Positions 1 to 10,655 of a stretch of 64,000 nt of DNA are shown piece by piece (position 1 is the first letter of the stretch; every line of letters starts with the position of its first letter). A program made the position numbers and the translations under genes. The notes under the pieces were generated by a model that was given only the letters and a program-made list of their open reading frames with translations, searched no databases and was not told the DNA's origin. Source of the DNA: Chelydra serpentina (Eukaryota; Chordata; Testudines; Chelydridae); the NCBI GenBank assembly GCA_037349315.1, contig JBAIAC010000007.1, forward strand, positions 48,447,001-48,511,000, read 5' to 3'.

Positions 1-1182
1 CACCATTGAATTCCAGCTACTTTTGGGAGTGAAATATGGTAACTAACAGAACAAAGCAATACTTTACAACAGTTTCGAATGGAAAGTTATGGGTACTTTA
101 TCCATTAGAAATCACAGGAGTAAGCTTAGATAAGCTGAATGTAAAATTACCAAAATTAGAGTTTGGCCAGGGCACTGCAGCTAGCAGCACTCCTCAAGAG
201 AAAAATGCCATGGGCTCCTTAATGCCCATAAGCAGTCCGAACCTCTGCTTTACCTCTTATCCCAAAGCCTGCAGAATAGTGTCATCCCGGGTGTGTAGTA
301 AGTGATTTGAACTACCAGTGAAGTGCTTACATCAGAAGCATAATTCAGTCTAATCCCCCCAGCGGCACAGCACCTTTGTGTTGAAGATTTAGTGTTCTTA
401 CTAGGTGATGCTTTTCCCTCTAGGTCAGTTTCATTAAACTAAACCTGACTCGGTTGGAAGAGTATGGACTCCTGAATAGCTGACACTCCTGCTTGAAACA
501 CCTGTAGGTAATGTCACAAAGAAGTCCTTTTACTTGGAGGAAACTTCCTGATGCAAACCAGTCTCACTAGCTCAGTAAGCATTACTCTCAATAATTACTA
601 AATACATATAATTGCAAGATTCTATTCTGTCCGAGTTACACATGTACAACGTCACTGAAAACAATGGGCTCCGTCATAAACCTCATGTACGCCCAAGCAA
701 GGAGTAACTGGCAGGAAGGCATAAGGAGCCTCTTCATCTCTGTGGGCTACTTGCATTGCATGAGCCTGCATAGGGTGGACAGCATCTGCAGCCAGGCTGC
801 TACTCCACAGACTACACAAGGGATTGGGGAATAAGCGGGCAAGGGCAGGGGCTCTCTCTGTCAGTGCTTCAGCCTGCACCTTGGAACCAGTACAGAGTAT
901 TTTTCTTTTGGAGCAAATTTGGTTCCTGCCCTTCTCCTGGGGTTCTACAGCTAAGAAGTGCTCTCTACTCTGCCTGGATTGTAAGATTACAGCCTAGACC
1001 AATGAGATTGCATTGCTGTTAAGTGAGGGCACCATTTTAAGGCACTGGAGTCACATGGGCATAACTGAGGGCAAAACCTGGTTTGCCTGGTTTTATTACT
1101 GGTGATGGTGCATGCAAAGGAAAGAACGTAGCTTGACTTTCAGATCCCAGTTTCAGTTTGCAGGGCTGGCAGTTTAGTTGTA
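1..1182. other. No recognised feature
   Basis: I see no gene, RNA or recognisable mobile element here. The only open frame of note, 89 codons at 36-305 on the plus strand, has no motif I recognise and no codon pattern that argues for coding. The sequence is of mixed composition. Confidence 0.5.
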
Positions 1183-2155
1183 AATCATAGAAATGTAGAA
1201 CTGGAAGGAACCTTGAGAGAGGTCAGCTAGTCCTGTCTCCTGCACTGTGGTGGGACTAAGTATTATCTAGACCATCCCTGACAGGTGTTTGTCTAGCCTG
1301 TTCTTAAAAACCTCCAATGGCGGAGATTCTACAACTTCCCTAGGTAATTTGTTCCAGTGTTAAACTACCCATACAGTTAAGAAGTTTTTCCTAATGTCCA
1401 ACCTACATCCCCCCATGTTATAGTTTAAGCCTGTTACCACTTGTCCTGTCCTTAGTGGAGAAGAACAATTTATCACCCTTCTCTTTATAACAACCTTTTA
1501 CATACCTGACGATTGTTATCATGTTCCCTCTCAGTATTCTGTTCTCCAGACTAAACAAACCCATTTTTTCCAAATCTTTCCTCACATGTCATGTTTTCTA
1601 GACCTATTATCATTTTTGTTGCTCTCCTCTGGACTTTCTCCAGTTTGCCCACATCTTTTCCAAAGTGTGGTGCATAGAACTGGACGCAATACTCCACATA
1701 AGGCCTTATCAGCACTGAGTAAAGTGGAAAAATTACTTGTCTTGCTTACAACACTCCTGCTAATATATCCCAGAATAAAGTTTGCTTTTTTTGAAACAGT
1801 ACTACTTGTTGACTCACATTTCTTTTGTGATCTACTATAACCCACAGATTGTTTTCTATGTAGTCATTTCTCATTTTGTTTTTGTGCTATTGATATTCCT
1901 TCCTAAGTGTAGTATTTTACATTTGTCCTCTTTGAATGTTATCCTATTTATTTCAGTCCATTTCTCCAGTTTGTAAAGATCGTTTTGAATTCTAATCCTG
2001 TCTTCCAAAGTGCTTGCAACCTCTCCCAGCTTGGTATAGTCTGCAAACTTTAGAGTATACCCTCTATGCCATTATCCCAATAATTTCTGAAGATATTAAA
2101 CAGAAGTTGAACCAGGACAGATCCCTGTAGGACCCCACTTGATATGTTTGATCTG
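1183..2155 (-). mobile_element. CR1 LINE, 5'-truncated 3' end
   Basis: Read on the minus strand, this is the 3' part of a CR1 non-LTR retrotransposon. The plus strand begins with the reverse complement of a CR1 3' tail (AATCATAGAAATGTAGAACTG, then GGAAGGAACCTTGAG). Minus-strand translation around 1582-1845 resembles the C-terminal end of CR1 ORF2 (SKKANFILGYISRSV-like), broken by frameshifts and stops. Only the end of the reverse transcriptase gene and the 3' UTR are present, as is usual for 5'-truncated CR1 copies. It is an old copy, clearly dead. A second copy of the same kind lies at 8880-10277, so the two can be aligned for relative age. Confidence 0.85.
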
Positions 2156-3252
2156 ATAAGTAGGTGAACAATGAGAGAAAACACAGAACACCATGACATT
2201 ATTTTTAGTCATTTTTCACAGTAAAACTGCACTTTAAATAGTGAAATCCTGTCTTTTGGTTGCTAAAATAGCTGAGTCAATTTAGTATTTATATGATGTA
2301 CTCTTTCTCCTTCACTTCTAAAGCAACTTTCTCCTGGCCTTCTCTACTATTGTGCACCTGAGAAATTTGCATAAAAATGTGAAGAAATTCTATAGAATAA
2401 AAATTATCTTGGCTTAACTGTACAAAGTACAGAGCTTCATTTAGAAAAGGATTTTGAAACATTGCCACAGTTCTTGATGCTCAAGGTATTTTTGCCTCAG
2501 CGTTGTTTCCTTCCTTCCCTACAAGCTTGGTGTATGTTCTCTTCTCGCTTTTATTTTATTATCTATTCAAAAAGAATGTTTACCCTGGCAACCTTTCCTA
2601 CATAAAACGTGTAATTTGCTCAAAAAGCCACAGTGAAGTACATCTTTTTTGCACTCTTTCCCTTAATGTTGTTGTTTGCTATGTTTTGAAATCATGCAAT
2701 GTGGTCTCATGGCCAGCTGTATGGGACTACTTGTGGGCAGAAAGCAAAACATTAAAAGGAGACTAAATGCTTGATTAGGTGTAATACAAACCATTGAAGA
2801 GGGACAGTCTGCATGACTCGTTGACTTGTATAAAATTGGTTCCTTATCTCTATTGGTTTCCATTATCACATTCGCTAACAAAAAGGATACACACGAGGCA
2901 CGCATCAATGAACACTTAGTCTTCTGTTATGCAGGCAATACATATATGTTGTCTTCATAGCTCTATGAGATTTTAAGGAAGGAGAGAATAGGTAAAGAGG
3001 GACAAACATGGTGCACATACAAGTAAGAGGTGTATGGGAGCTGCATGCATGTTTGTGAAGGCAGAATGTGGGGCCTTTGAGAATAGTACACTGTACCCAT
3101 TCAGAAACATGGAGAAAGAACATAGCAATACTATCATTATCCCTATAGTGAGGTATCTGAGCTCCAATATTCTTTCATCTTCTCTGAGTTCTAACATAAC
3201 TGCTCTGACAATTCAAGCACCTCACAAATAACCAATCACTGAGTAAATTAGT
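2156..3252. other. No recognised feature
   Basis: AT-rich sequence with short uninformative open frames on both strands. I recognise no repeat family or coding signal. Confidence 0.45.
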
Positions 3253-3319
3253 TGGTGAGATCCTGGCCCCATAGAATTCAATGCAAGTTTTGATCTCAGT
3301 GGGGCCAGGATTTTGCCCA
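3253..3319. repeat. Hairpin mini-element
   Basis: A roughly 67-bp imperfect palindrome. The left arm reads GATCCTGGCCCCAT and the right arm AGTGGGGCCAGGAT, around a core containing AATTCAATGC. It belongs to a group of similar degenerate palindromes scattered over the window (for example 46424-46494, with nearly the same termini). Ancient palindromic MITE remnants are the likely origin; the superfamily cannot be told from one copy. Confidence 0.5.
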
Positions 3320-5255
3320 GTATATTTTTCATTTTTATCAAGATTTGCTTCTCATAGACTAGATGAGTTTCACTTGCATAGTTATTGAACTCTGGAATTT
3401 ATAAAGGCCATTTGTCTCTTTTCTTGTAAGTTATGGCAGTTATCTGTTGAAACCCTTGTTGGTCATTTTCCCTGAGCCTGTTGAATAAATGTACAGTATA
3501 ATATGTTGATCTTTACCATAGAATCACTCCTCAGGAACATGTTCTCCCTTTCAGTACTCCTGAAGGACCTGTTTTGGCTCTTCAACTTCTAAAGAAAATG
3601 ATTTAATTACTTATACTTTCTAGCGGTGTTAGGAGGCCAAACCCTAGAACCAGCACCACAGTAAAAGTGGCCAGGAACAAGGGCTAGAGAGGAAGGAATC
3701 CTTCCTTCCAGGCTGTGCAGCAACAGAAGCTGATTCAATCTGTGATGCACCTGCAGTCTCAGGAATGCAGTGGCTCATGCGGATCATGAATTCTGCCTCC
3801 TTCAGGCAGGGGAGGAGGAAGGGATTGCAGATGAAGCAGTTTTACCAGATCAATCAGCCCTGCCCCTGTTCTCCACTCCGCATGCTGAGGCACAAGAGCC
3901 CTCCACAGTGCAGAGAGGATGCAAACTCCCTGCCCAGATATCTAGATCTTGTGCTTCCCCTTTCTACAGTAGAAGGATTACAGGTCTGCTTCTTCAGGGC
4001 CCACAGTGGACATGGAGGACGGGGGACAGGATTCAGGCCGTTGAGCTGAGCAGCTATTATACTGGAGCCTGGGAAGTGGGGTATTGTTTTTAAGAGAATA
4101 AAATACATAGTTACAGGCTAAATAAATGCTGGTAATCTACATTTCTGTTCAGCAAGATAGTTTCCATTCATAAGCTTTGCGTAAGAGTGAATTTTTAACA
4201 ACAAAAATAGTTCAACTCAGACTTGTATAAAGAAGCCAATAGCCAAGATTGTCTTATGTTCTAGATGATTCTGTATCTGTCTTTCAGAAGAGCTGAGATG
4301 CTCTCTCTGAACTGCCCAGCTTGCCAATCTCTAGAGCAGGTGCTTACGAATCCAGCTCTGTGTTTACACCTCACTGAAAGCCACATGTTTTCAGGAACAA
4401 TGTTGAACCACCTGGAACAACAACTTTGTTAGGCCTCAAAGCTACCTTGACTTTGATTAACTTTCAACCCAACAAGAGTCATCTAATAGCTTAAAGGCAT
4501 CTGTTTCATTGCAAAGGGACTTCTCCTGTGTGAGACAATGGTCCTACTATATTTTTATTTTAAATTATTTATTAAGTTAGCATTTAAGCGAACTTTTTTT
4601 TTCCTATTGGGGACTAGCTCTTTGATGGTATTTACCTTTTTAAAAAGGTACATCTCCACTTCAGCTATAAAAAAATCACTTCTTTATAGGAGTATAACAT
4701 TTATATCTTTGCCATATTTAATACAACATTAGATAATGGATATAATATAATGGATGGAAGGTAAAGGAAAACAACTGTCATCCAATAAAGCAAAAAAACT
4801 AGAAAACCTTCAGGAAATTATACAATTTCAGAGCAGCTGTCACTTAAGAGTGTAACCCATGTTATTTCTAAGGATTTTGTTGTTGTTTTAGTACAGAGTG
4901 CAGTGCACTGAAGCACAAATACACAATTTAAACACTTATCATTTATACAGTTTTTGGTTGGAAGCCAAAGCAGAGACATAGGGATAGTGGTACACAAGTG
5001 GAGAATTTAACATTACACTCTTGTGAGAAGAAAATCTGAGGGTTGGTACTTATTTATTTATGATGCTACTGAAAAGTGTTGTATGTCTTTGTATTTTTCT
5101 TTATTAAGATAGAGCTTGAAAATTTACAGGCACTTCTTGGCTAAAAGTGTTGCTATAGAACTCTGATTTTGTTTAAAGCTACTGGAATAAAGCAAACATG
5201 GGTACGAGTGAGAAGTGAAAAATAGAGTTTTATAGATTGACTCACAGATAACAAA
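3320..5255. other. No recognised feature
   Basis: Contains a somewhat GC-richer block around 3620-4090 with overlapping open frames on both strands (up to 107 codons), none with a recognisable domain, then AT-rich DNA. No repeat family identified. Confidence 0.4.
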
Positions 5256-5342
5256 GCCTAATTCTCCTCTAATATTGGCATAAACAGAGTAATTTCATAA
5301 AAGTTAGTTTGAAGCCAGTGACATAAGAGGAGAATCGGGCAC
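5256..5342. repeat. Hairpin mini-element
   Basis: An imperfect palindrome of about 87 bp. The left end GCCTAATTCTCCTCT is nearly the reverse complement of the right end AGAGGAGAATCGGGC. The same terminal words occur at 12342-12450 and 52440-52547, so these three look like one family of old palindromic MITEs. Confidence 0.5.
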
Positions 5343-5387
5343 TTTATGATTCAGTCTGCCTGGGTTACCTGCTCCATTGCAAATTTA

Positions 5388-5459
5388 GGACATAATCCTT
5401 CGCCCATTAAAGTCCCTGGGAGATTGTCATTGATTTTCAATGGGCTAAGAATAAGCCCC
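5388..5459. repeat. Hairpin mini-element
   Basis: A degenerate palindrome of about 72 bp, GGACATAATCCTT to AGAATAAGCCCCT, with the core words CCCATTAAAGTCC and TTTTCAATGGG. It resembles the other small palindromes in the window. Weakly supported as a single copy. Confidence 0.35.
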
Positions 5460-6050
5460 TCACTGTTCTGAGAACACACCAAAGAAATGTAAACATCTGG
5501 GTCCAGTCCTGTGAAATGGAGAGTGCCCTTGACTCTTATTTAGTAGCAGTAGAGGGCACTTAGTATTCTTTCTAGGTTTGAACATTAGGACTTCATTCCT
5601 GAAAAGACTGTCAATAGACCCAAAGGAAGAAACATCATGTAATGCATGTTCTGGATATACATATTTAATGCAATGGGTTGTTCTAGAATTTACAAAACAG
5701 ACTTGGTTGTACTGTGTGTGGTGATGAAGGGGACATTGTGAGAAGAGCACGAGCACATTACACTGCTCTACAGCCAAAATGTTTCTGAAATAAATGTAGT
5801 CAAACTTTACTAATTCTGGGTCACTGAGAATGAAAATGATGCTTAAAATTGTTGATTGGCTCTAGTTTTCAAGACATGCTATTGGGTCAGTATATACGAC
5901 CCTTGACTTGGGAATGGCGGAGGATAAGTGAGTTATAAAGGGAAGGGATCTCAATTTAAACCAGAAATGACTAAAATACATCTTTGACTGGATCTATGAA
6001 TAAATCTATGACTGGGTTTGGACAGTACTTGCTTTTTAGGCAAAACAATG
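5460..6050. other. No recognised gene; probable 5' flank of transposon
   Basis: No clear feature to about 5950. From about 5960 the sequence probably belongs to the 5' untranslated region of the transposase-like element downstream, but I could not fix a terminal inverted repeat or target duplication for its left end. Confidence 0.3.
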
Positions 6051-6052
6051 AA

Positions 6053-6133
6053 TGATGCAATCTGAAGCTGGTATTGCGTCATACATGATATGAATTGCAT
6101 CATGTTATTCCTAGAAGTCATGGATGATGCAAT
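6053..6133. promoter_or_regulatory. Cluster of TGATGCAAT sites in alternating orientation
   Basis: Four copies of a 9-bp word lie within 81 bp: TGATGCAAT at 6053-6061, ATTGCGTCA (one mismatch, inverted) at 6073-6081, ATTGCATCA (inverted) at 6094-6102, and TGATGCAAT at 6125-6133. They sit about 140-220 bp before the start codon of the transposase-like frame. Repeated subterminal motifs of this kind are often transposase binding sites. The role here is inference. Confidence 0.45.
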
Positions 6134-6270
6134 CATAACGAAGCTTACATCACTCTGCTGAACAAATTGCCCTATATCAGCTTTAGAAATCATACAGTGT
6201 CGTGCTCTCTTATTTGTCAGTGTTTGATTTTGCAAAGGGACACATTTCTGTTTAGCCAAAGTGAGCAGAG

Positions 6271-7912
6271 ATGCCTCGTACTTGTGTGAACAGTGCAGAT
6301 AACTTCTGCTATGTTTGTGGTGAAGTGACTTTTGCGTCACAAAAGGGCAGTATAACCACTATGGTTAAGAAAGCCTATCACCTTTATTTTGACTGCAAAA
6401 TTGGAGATCAGGACAAGAGGTGGGCCCCACACATATGCTGCAACACTTGTGCAACAAATCTTCACCAGTGGTTGAACAGAAAAAGGAAATCTATGCCTTT
6501 TGCAGTGCCAATGATTTGGAGAGAGCCAACAGATCATACCAGCAATTGTTACTTCTGCATGGTGCCTCCAGTTGGGAAAGGTGTGTCAAAGAAGAAAAAG
6601 TGGACTGTGCATTATCCAAACATTCCATCAGCTATACGCCCAGTACCCCACGGAGAAGGACTGCTGGTTCCTGATGCACCAGAATCATTCTCACTTGAGT
6701 CAGACGAGGAAGAGGAAGAGGATGAAACTTCAGATCCTGAACCATCAGTGTCACAGGACCCACATTTTCTCCCATCCTACTCCTCTGAACCACACCTTCA
6801 TAACACAAGGTGAACTGAATGACCTTGTCAGGGATTTGGAACTACCCAAGAGTAAGGTAGAGCTTTTGGGCTCCAGACTACAGCAGTGGAATCTCCTGGC
6901 AGGTGATGGTAGGGTTTCCATGTTCCGTGACCGTCAAAAGGATCTTGTCCCATTCTTCTTCATGGAAGGTGATCTTGTAGCCTGCAACGACATCGATGGT
7001 GTGATGGCAGCCCTCAACATCGTTCACGATCCAGATGAGTGGAGACTGTTCATTGATTCATCGAAGACGAGTCTTAAAGCTGTTTTACTGCATAATGGCA
7101 ATGTTTTGCCATCAATTCCAGTTGGTCATGCAGTCCATATGAAGGAAACCTATGACAACATGAAACAACTTTTGAGGTGCATAAACTATGACCAACATCA
7201 GTGGCAGCTTTGTGGCGATTTGAAGGTTGTTGCTCTCTTGCTTGGTCTGCAGACTGGATACACAAAGTACTGCTGTTTTCTCTGCGAATGGGATAGTCGT
7301 GCAAGAGATTCCCACTACATCAAGAAAGATTGGCCCCTCCGACAGTCATTGGAGCCTGGGAGGAAAAGTGTTCAGCATCCAGCACTTGTTGAATCAAGGA
7401 AGATTTTGTTACCACCCTTACACATCAAGCTGGGTCTGATGAAGAACTTTGTCAAGGCCATTGACAAAACACAAGCAGCTTTCAAGTACCTCCGTGGAAA
7501 ATTTCCAAGGTTAAGTGAAGCTAAGATAAAGGAAAGTGTCTTTGTTGGTCCTCAGATTCATGAACTTCTTCGAGATGATGCATTTGACCATGCACTGTGT
7601 GGCAAGGAAAAAAAGGCATGGAAAGGTTGTTGGTGGAAAACCTCCTCAAGGCATACAAAAGCCTTGGTTGCAACATGTCACTAAAGATATATTTTTTGCA
7701 CTCTCATCTAGATTTTTTTTCCCACCGAACTGCGGAGCAGTGAGCGACGAGCACGGCGAGCGATTTCACCAGGACATTGCACCAATGGAGAAATGCTATC
7801 AGGGCAAATGGAGCCCATCAATGCTTGCAGACTATTGCTGGACAGTGACAAGAGATGCTCCATTTAATGAATACAAGAGACAAGCCAAGAAGCGCCGAGT
7901 AGACACTGAATA
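6271..7912 (+). pseudogene. Transposase-like protein with zinc-binding N terminus (broken)
   Basis: A single-exon, transposon-like coding region with at least two breaks. The first frame (6271-6813) starts at the ATG after GCAGAG. It has cysteine pairs at residues 13/16, 57/60 and 93/96, suggesting zinc binding, and ends in an acidic tract (ESDEEEEEDE). Around 6770-6800 the reading shifts to the frame continuing to 7684. That frame contains FIDSSKTSLKAVLLHNG (Asp codon 7055), CGDLK (Asp codon 7217), a Cys-x-x-Cys pair (codons 7274 and 7283) and LLPPLHIKLGLMKN. Near 7615 about 30 codons appear to be missing relative to a continuous protein, and an extra T in a T-run near 7715-7722 shifts frame again. 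The final frame carries SDEHGERFHQD (Glu codon 7758) and stops at 7912. The D, D, E spacing fits an RNase H-fold transposase with an insertion domain. I cannot name the superfamily. Breaks mean no active protein. Confidence 0.7.
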
Positions 7913-7955
7913 GGACTAAACTATGTACATAATAGTGTTTTGCCTTTTGTTTCAT

Positions 7956-7961
7956 AATAAA
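7956..7961 (+). terminator. Polyadenylation signal of the transposase-like gene
   Basis: AATAAA lies about 44 bp after the final in-frame stop at 7910-7912, the expected place for a poly(A) signal of a short transposon transcript. It is a common word in AT-rich DNA, so support is positional only. Confidence 0.35.
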
Positions 7962-7984
7962 TTTTATTTATATAACCCCTTTGC

Positions 7985-8245
7985 TGATTTTTAAAGTGTT
8001 ACATAAACAGGACAGGTGAAATAGTATCATGTAAAGCAACCATAAACACATGAAAAGACCTAGGTTTACAATTTATGATTAAAACTCTACTATCTACACA
8101 ATATACATAGACATAAAATGTAAAAACTTAAATATCTTAGAAACAGTAGCCAATCAGTTGTTTTAATTGTCATATTTGAATTCAGGTATGCACAAATTGG
8201 AAAATGTATCCCACATCATTAAAAAGAAAAGGCTATAAAGAACAG
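7985..8245 (+). other. Probable 3' flank of transposase-like element
   Basis: AT-rich sequence after the poly(A) signal. It probably still belongs to the transposon, but no terminal inverted repeat pairing with the 5' side could be found by eye, so the right end is undetermined. Confidence 0.3.
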
Positions 8246-8343
8246 CAGACCACATCCTCAGTGGTTGTATGTCACCTTTCACATATTGTCATTGACTTCA
8301 ATGGAGCTATGCTAATTAAACCAGCTGAGAATCAACCCAAGAT
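8246..8343. repeat. Hairpin mini-element
   Basis: An imperfect palindrome of about 98 bp. It begins CAGACCACATCCTCAG, ends CAGCTGAGAATCAACCC, and has the central word CATTGACTTCAATGG. The central word recurs, varied, in most of the other small palindromes of the window. Confidence 0.5.
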
Positions 8344-8879
8344 TTTTACAACTATCATCCAGTGTTGATAGGACAGAAAAAATCAGTGTCACATACGCTG
8401 TATAATGAGAGAAATTTAAGAGGTTTTGGAATTTAGGTTTAGTTTATAAAAGCATCCAAAAGTTCAGAGCCTTATGCAAATCTTATCCAAAAACTTTTGT
8501 GTCTCTTGAGAACAGGTTTTCTTATGGAATTTCAGCACTTTTGGTTCTTGTCTCAGAAGGAGACTCTCTGCTGTGAAGCCATCACAGTCCATATAGCTTA
8601 CTGATGGGTAGAATGCATGTGACTGTAAAGTAGGTACATATTCTCAAGATACATATTCTATTATTTTTAATTATATCTGTAATAAAGGCTGTAATAGTTT
8701 TAAATAACACAAACAGATGTTACAAAAAGTGGAGAAATGTGATAAGTCATTTAACTGACAAAACCTTTGTGTGGAGGGAAAAGTAATAATTGGCACAAGG
8801 TGGAATATCAAATATCAGTATGTTTCTGATTTGATGAGTGATTAATACAAATCCAATGAATGTACACAAAAGTAGGAAT

Positions 8880-10277
8880 GAATCATAGGACTGGAAGGGA
8901 CCTTGAGAGATCATATAGTTCAGTCCCTTGCACTCAAGGCAGGACTACGCAATAAGTAGACCATCCCTGACAGGATGGTCTAACCTGCTGTTAAAACGCT
9001 CTAATGATGGAGATTCCACAGCCTCCTTAGGCAATTTATTCCAGTGCTTAACTACCCTGACAGTCAGGGCCGGCGCACCCACTAGGCGAACCTAGGCGGT
9101 CGCCTAAGGCACTGGGAGCCGGGGGGCGGCTGGCCGTGGCTGCTGCCCGTGTCCTGCCTCCCGCCTCCGCGGCTCAGCCAGGAGTGGGGGGGGGCGGCTG
9201 GCCTGCTGCTGCCCCCCCCGCTCCCTGCTGAGCCACGGAGCCGGGAGGGCGGGCGGCTGGCCGCGGCTGCCTCCTGCCCTCTAATCTCCGCGGCTGAGCC
9301 GGGAGCCGGGGGGCAGCGGGTAGGGGGCTGAGCTGCGGCCCGCAGGGGGTGGGGAGGCTGGCTGCGGGGGGGGCGGTGTTAGCTGTGGGGGAGGGCGTGG
9401 GGGGGCAGTGTTAGCTGGGGGGGAGGGCGCAGGGCTGGTGCAAGGAAGTTTCGCCTAGGGCGCGAAACTTCCTTGCACCGGCCCTGCTGACAGTTAGGAA
9501 GTTTTCCCTAACGTCCATCCTAAACCGCCCTTGCTGCAATTTAAGCCCATTGCTTCAGAGGTTAAGAAGAACATTTTATGTACTTGAAAACTGTTATCAG
9601 GAACCCACTCAGTCTGCTCTTCACCAGTCTAAACAAACCAATTTTTTCAATCTTCCCTCATAGGTCATGTTTTCTAGACCTTTAATCATTTTTGTTGCTC
9701 TTCTCTGGACTTTCTCCAATTTGTCCACATGTTTCCTGAAACATGGTTCCCAGAACTGGACACAATACTTCAGGTGAGGCCTCATCAGCACGGAGTAGAG
9801 CGGAAGAATTATTTCTTGTGTCTTGCTTACAACACTCCTGCTAATACACCGAAGAATGGTGTTCACTTTTTTTGCAACAGTGTTTCACTGTTGACTCTGT
9901 GATCCACTCTGACCCCCAGATCCCTTTCTGCAGTACTCCTTCCTAGGCAGTCATTTCCTATTTTGTATGTGTGCAACTGATTGTTCCTTCCTAAGTGGAG
10001 TACTTTGCATTTGTCCTTTTTGAATTTTATCCTATTTACTTCAGACCATTTCTCCAGTTTCTCCAGATCATTTTGAATTTTAATCCTATCCTCCAAAGCA
10101 CTTGCAACCCCTCCCAGCTTGGTATCCTCCACAAAATGTATAAGTGTACTCTCTATGCCATTATCTAAATAATTGATGAAGATATTGAACAGAACTGGAC
10201 CCAGGACCGATCCCTGTGGAACCCCACTTGATATGCCCTTCCAGCTTGATTGTGAACTACTGATAACTACTCTGTAT
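8880..10277 (-). mobile_element. CR1 LINE 3' part, split by a hAT insertion
   Basis: A minus-strand, 5'-truncated CR1. The plus-strand left end is the inverted CR1 3' tail (AATCATAGGACTGGAAGGGACC). Two minus-strand frames, 9863-10132 and 9621-9866, read as the C-terminal part of CR1 reverse transcriptase and its thumb region. Motifs include EDTKLGGV, KDKCKVLHLGRNN, AERDLGVRVD, LPLYSVLMRPHLKYCVQFW and KVQRRATKMIKGLE. A frameshift lies near 9863-9900 where the two frames meet. The 3' UTR is interrupted by the hAT element at 9065-9486. It matches the same segment of CR1 as 1183-2155 but is better preserved. Confidence 0.92.
9065..9486. mobile_element. hAT non-autonomous element with perfect 8-bp TSD
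   Basis: A 422-bp GC-rich element inserted in CR1. It starts CAGGGCCGGCGC and ends CACCGGCCCTG, so the termini are inverted repeats. It is flanked by a perfect 8-bp duplication CTGACAGT at 9057-9064 and 9487-9494. An 8-bp duplication with CAGGG termini is characteristic of hAT transposons. The interior is G-rich with many runs of four or more G and no coding capacity; the 60-codon open frame at 9149-9331 is low complexity. A related element, oppositely oriented, lies at 21002-21198. The right end is a fold-back: 9431-9454 and 9462-9485 are reverse complements with one mismatch. Confidence 0.9.
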
Positions 10278-10461
10278 TTATGGGAGAATTATTCGATTTA
10301 ATTTACAATGGACACATTTTTTGTAGAAAATATGTGACATGGACAAACTGGGTGAATGTAGAGTCACGTATCTAAGGGCTTGTCTACACTTACAGCGCTG
10401 CAAGGGTGCAACTGCCCTGCTGTAGCACTTAGTTATGATAGGAGAGCTTATCCCATCAGTG

Positions 10462-10655
10462 ACAAAGAGTCCTGTAGCACGTTATAGACTAACAGATATA
10501 TTGGAGCATAAACTTTCGTGGGTGAAGACCCACTTCGTCAGATGCATTTTCGCCCACGAAAGCTTATGCTCCAATATATCTGTTAGTCTATAAGGTGCTA
10601 CAGGACTCTTTGTCACTCTTGCAGATCCAGATTGACACGGCTACCCCTCTGATAC
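10462..10655. mobile_element. Penelope-like element remnant, tail-to-tail hairpin
   Basis: A 194-bp insertion flanked by a perfect 13-bp target duplication, TATCCCATCAGTG, at 10449-10461 and 10656-10668. It contains an inverted repeat with 64-bp arms (10461-10524 and 10551-10614) that differ at only a few positions, with a 26-bp loop, followed by a tail ending CTCTGATAC. The arm sequence (CACGAAAGCTTATGC, then TCTGTTAGTCTATAAGG, then GGACTCTTTGTC) is the terminal repeat associated with Penelope-like elements in reptile genomes. The related sequence beside Penelope-type coding sequence at 41575-41650 supports this. Inverted pairs of such repeats are known for Penelope elements. Confidence 0.75.
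10506..10547 (-). ncRNA. Hammerhead ribozyme-like motif in Penelope repeat
   Basis: Read on the minus strand: ATGCAT, CTGACGA, stem GTGGGT/ACCCAC, GAAA, GTTT, ATGC. This has the type I hammerhead core (CUGANGA, stem II, GAAA). A 4-bp stem I can form between GCAU and AUGC. Stem III would be minimal or formed between two RNA copies. Penelope-like elements are known to carry small hammerhead motifs, so the call agrees with family knowledge. The G-C step expected at stem III is weakened here (AGUU rather than AGCU). Activity is untested. Confidence 0.55.

Noticed and set aside
1582..1976. Plus-strand hydrophobic open frames suggesting membrane proteins
   Set aside because: They are antisense readings of the CR1 3' end. 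The minus strand is the coding strand of that element.
5951..6340. 129-codon minus-strand open frame
   Set aside because: It covers the 5' flank and start of the transposase-like gene on the opposite strand, across the TGATGCAAT array, and shows no domain.
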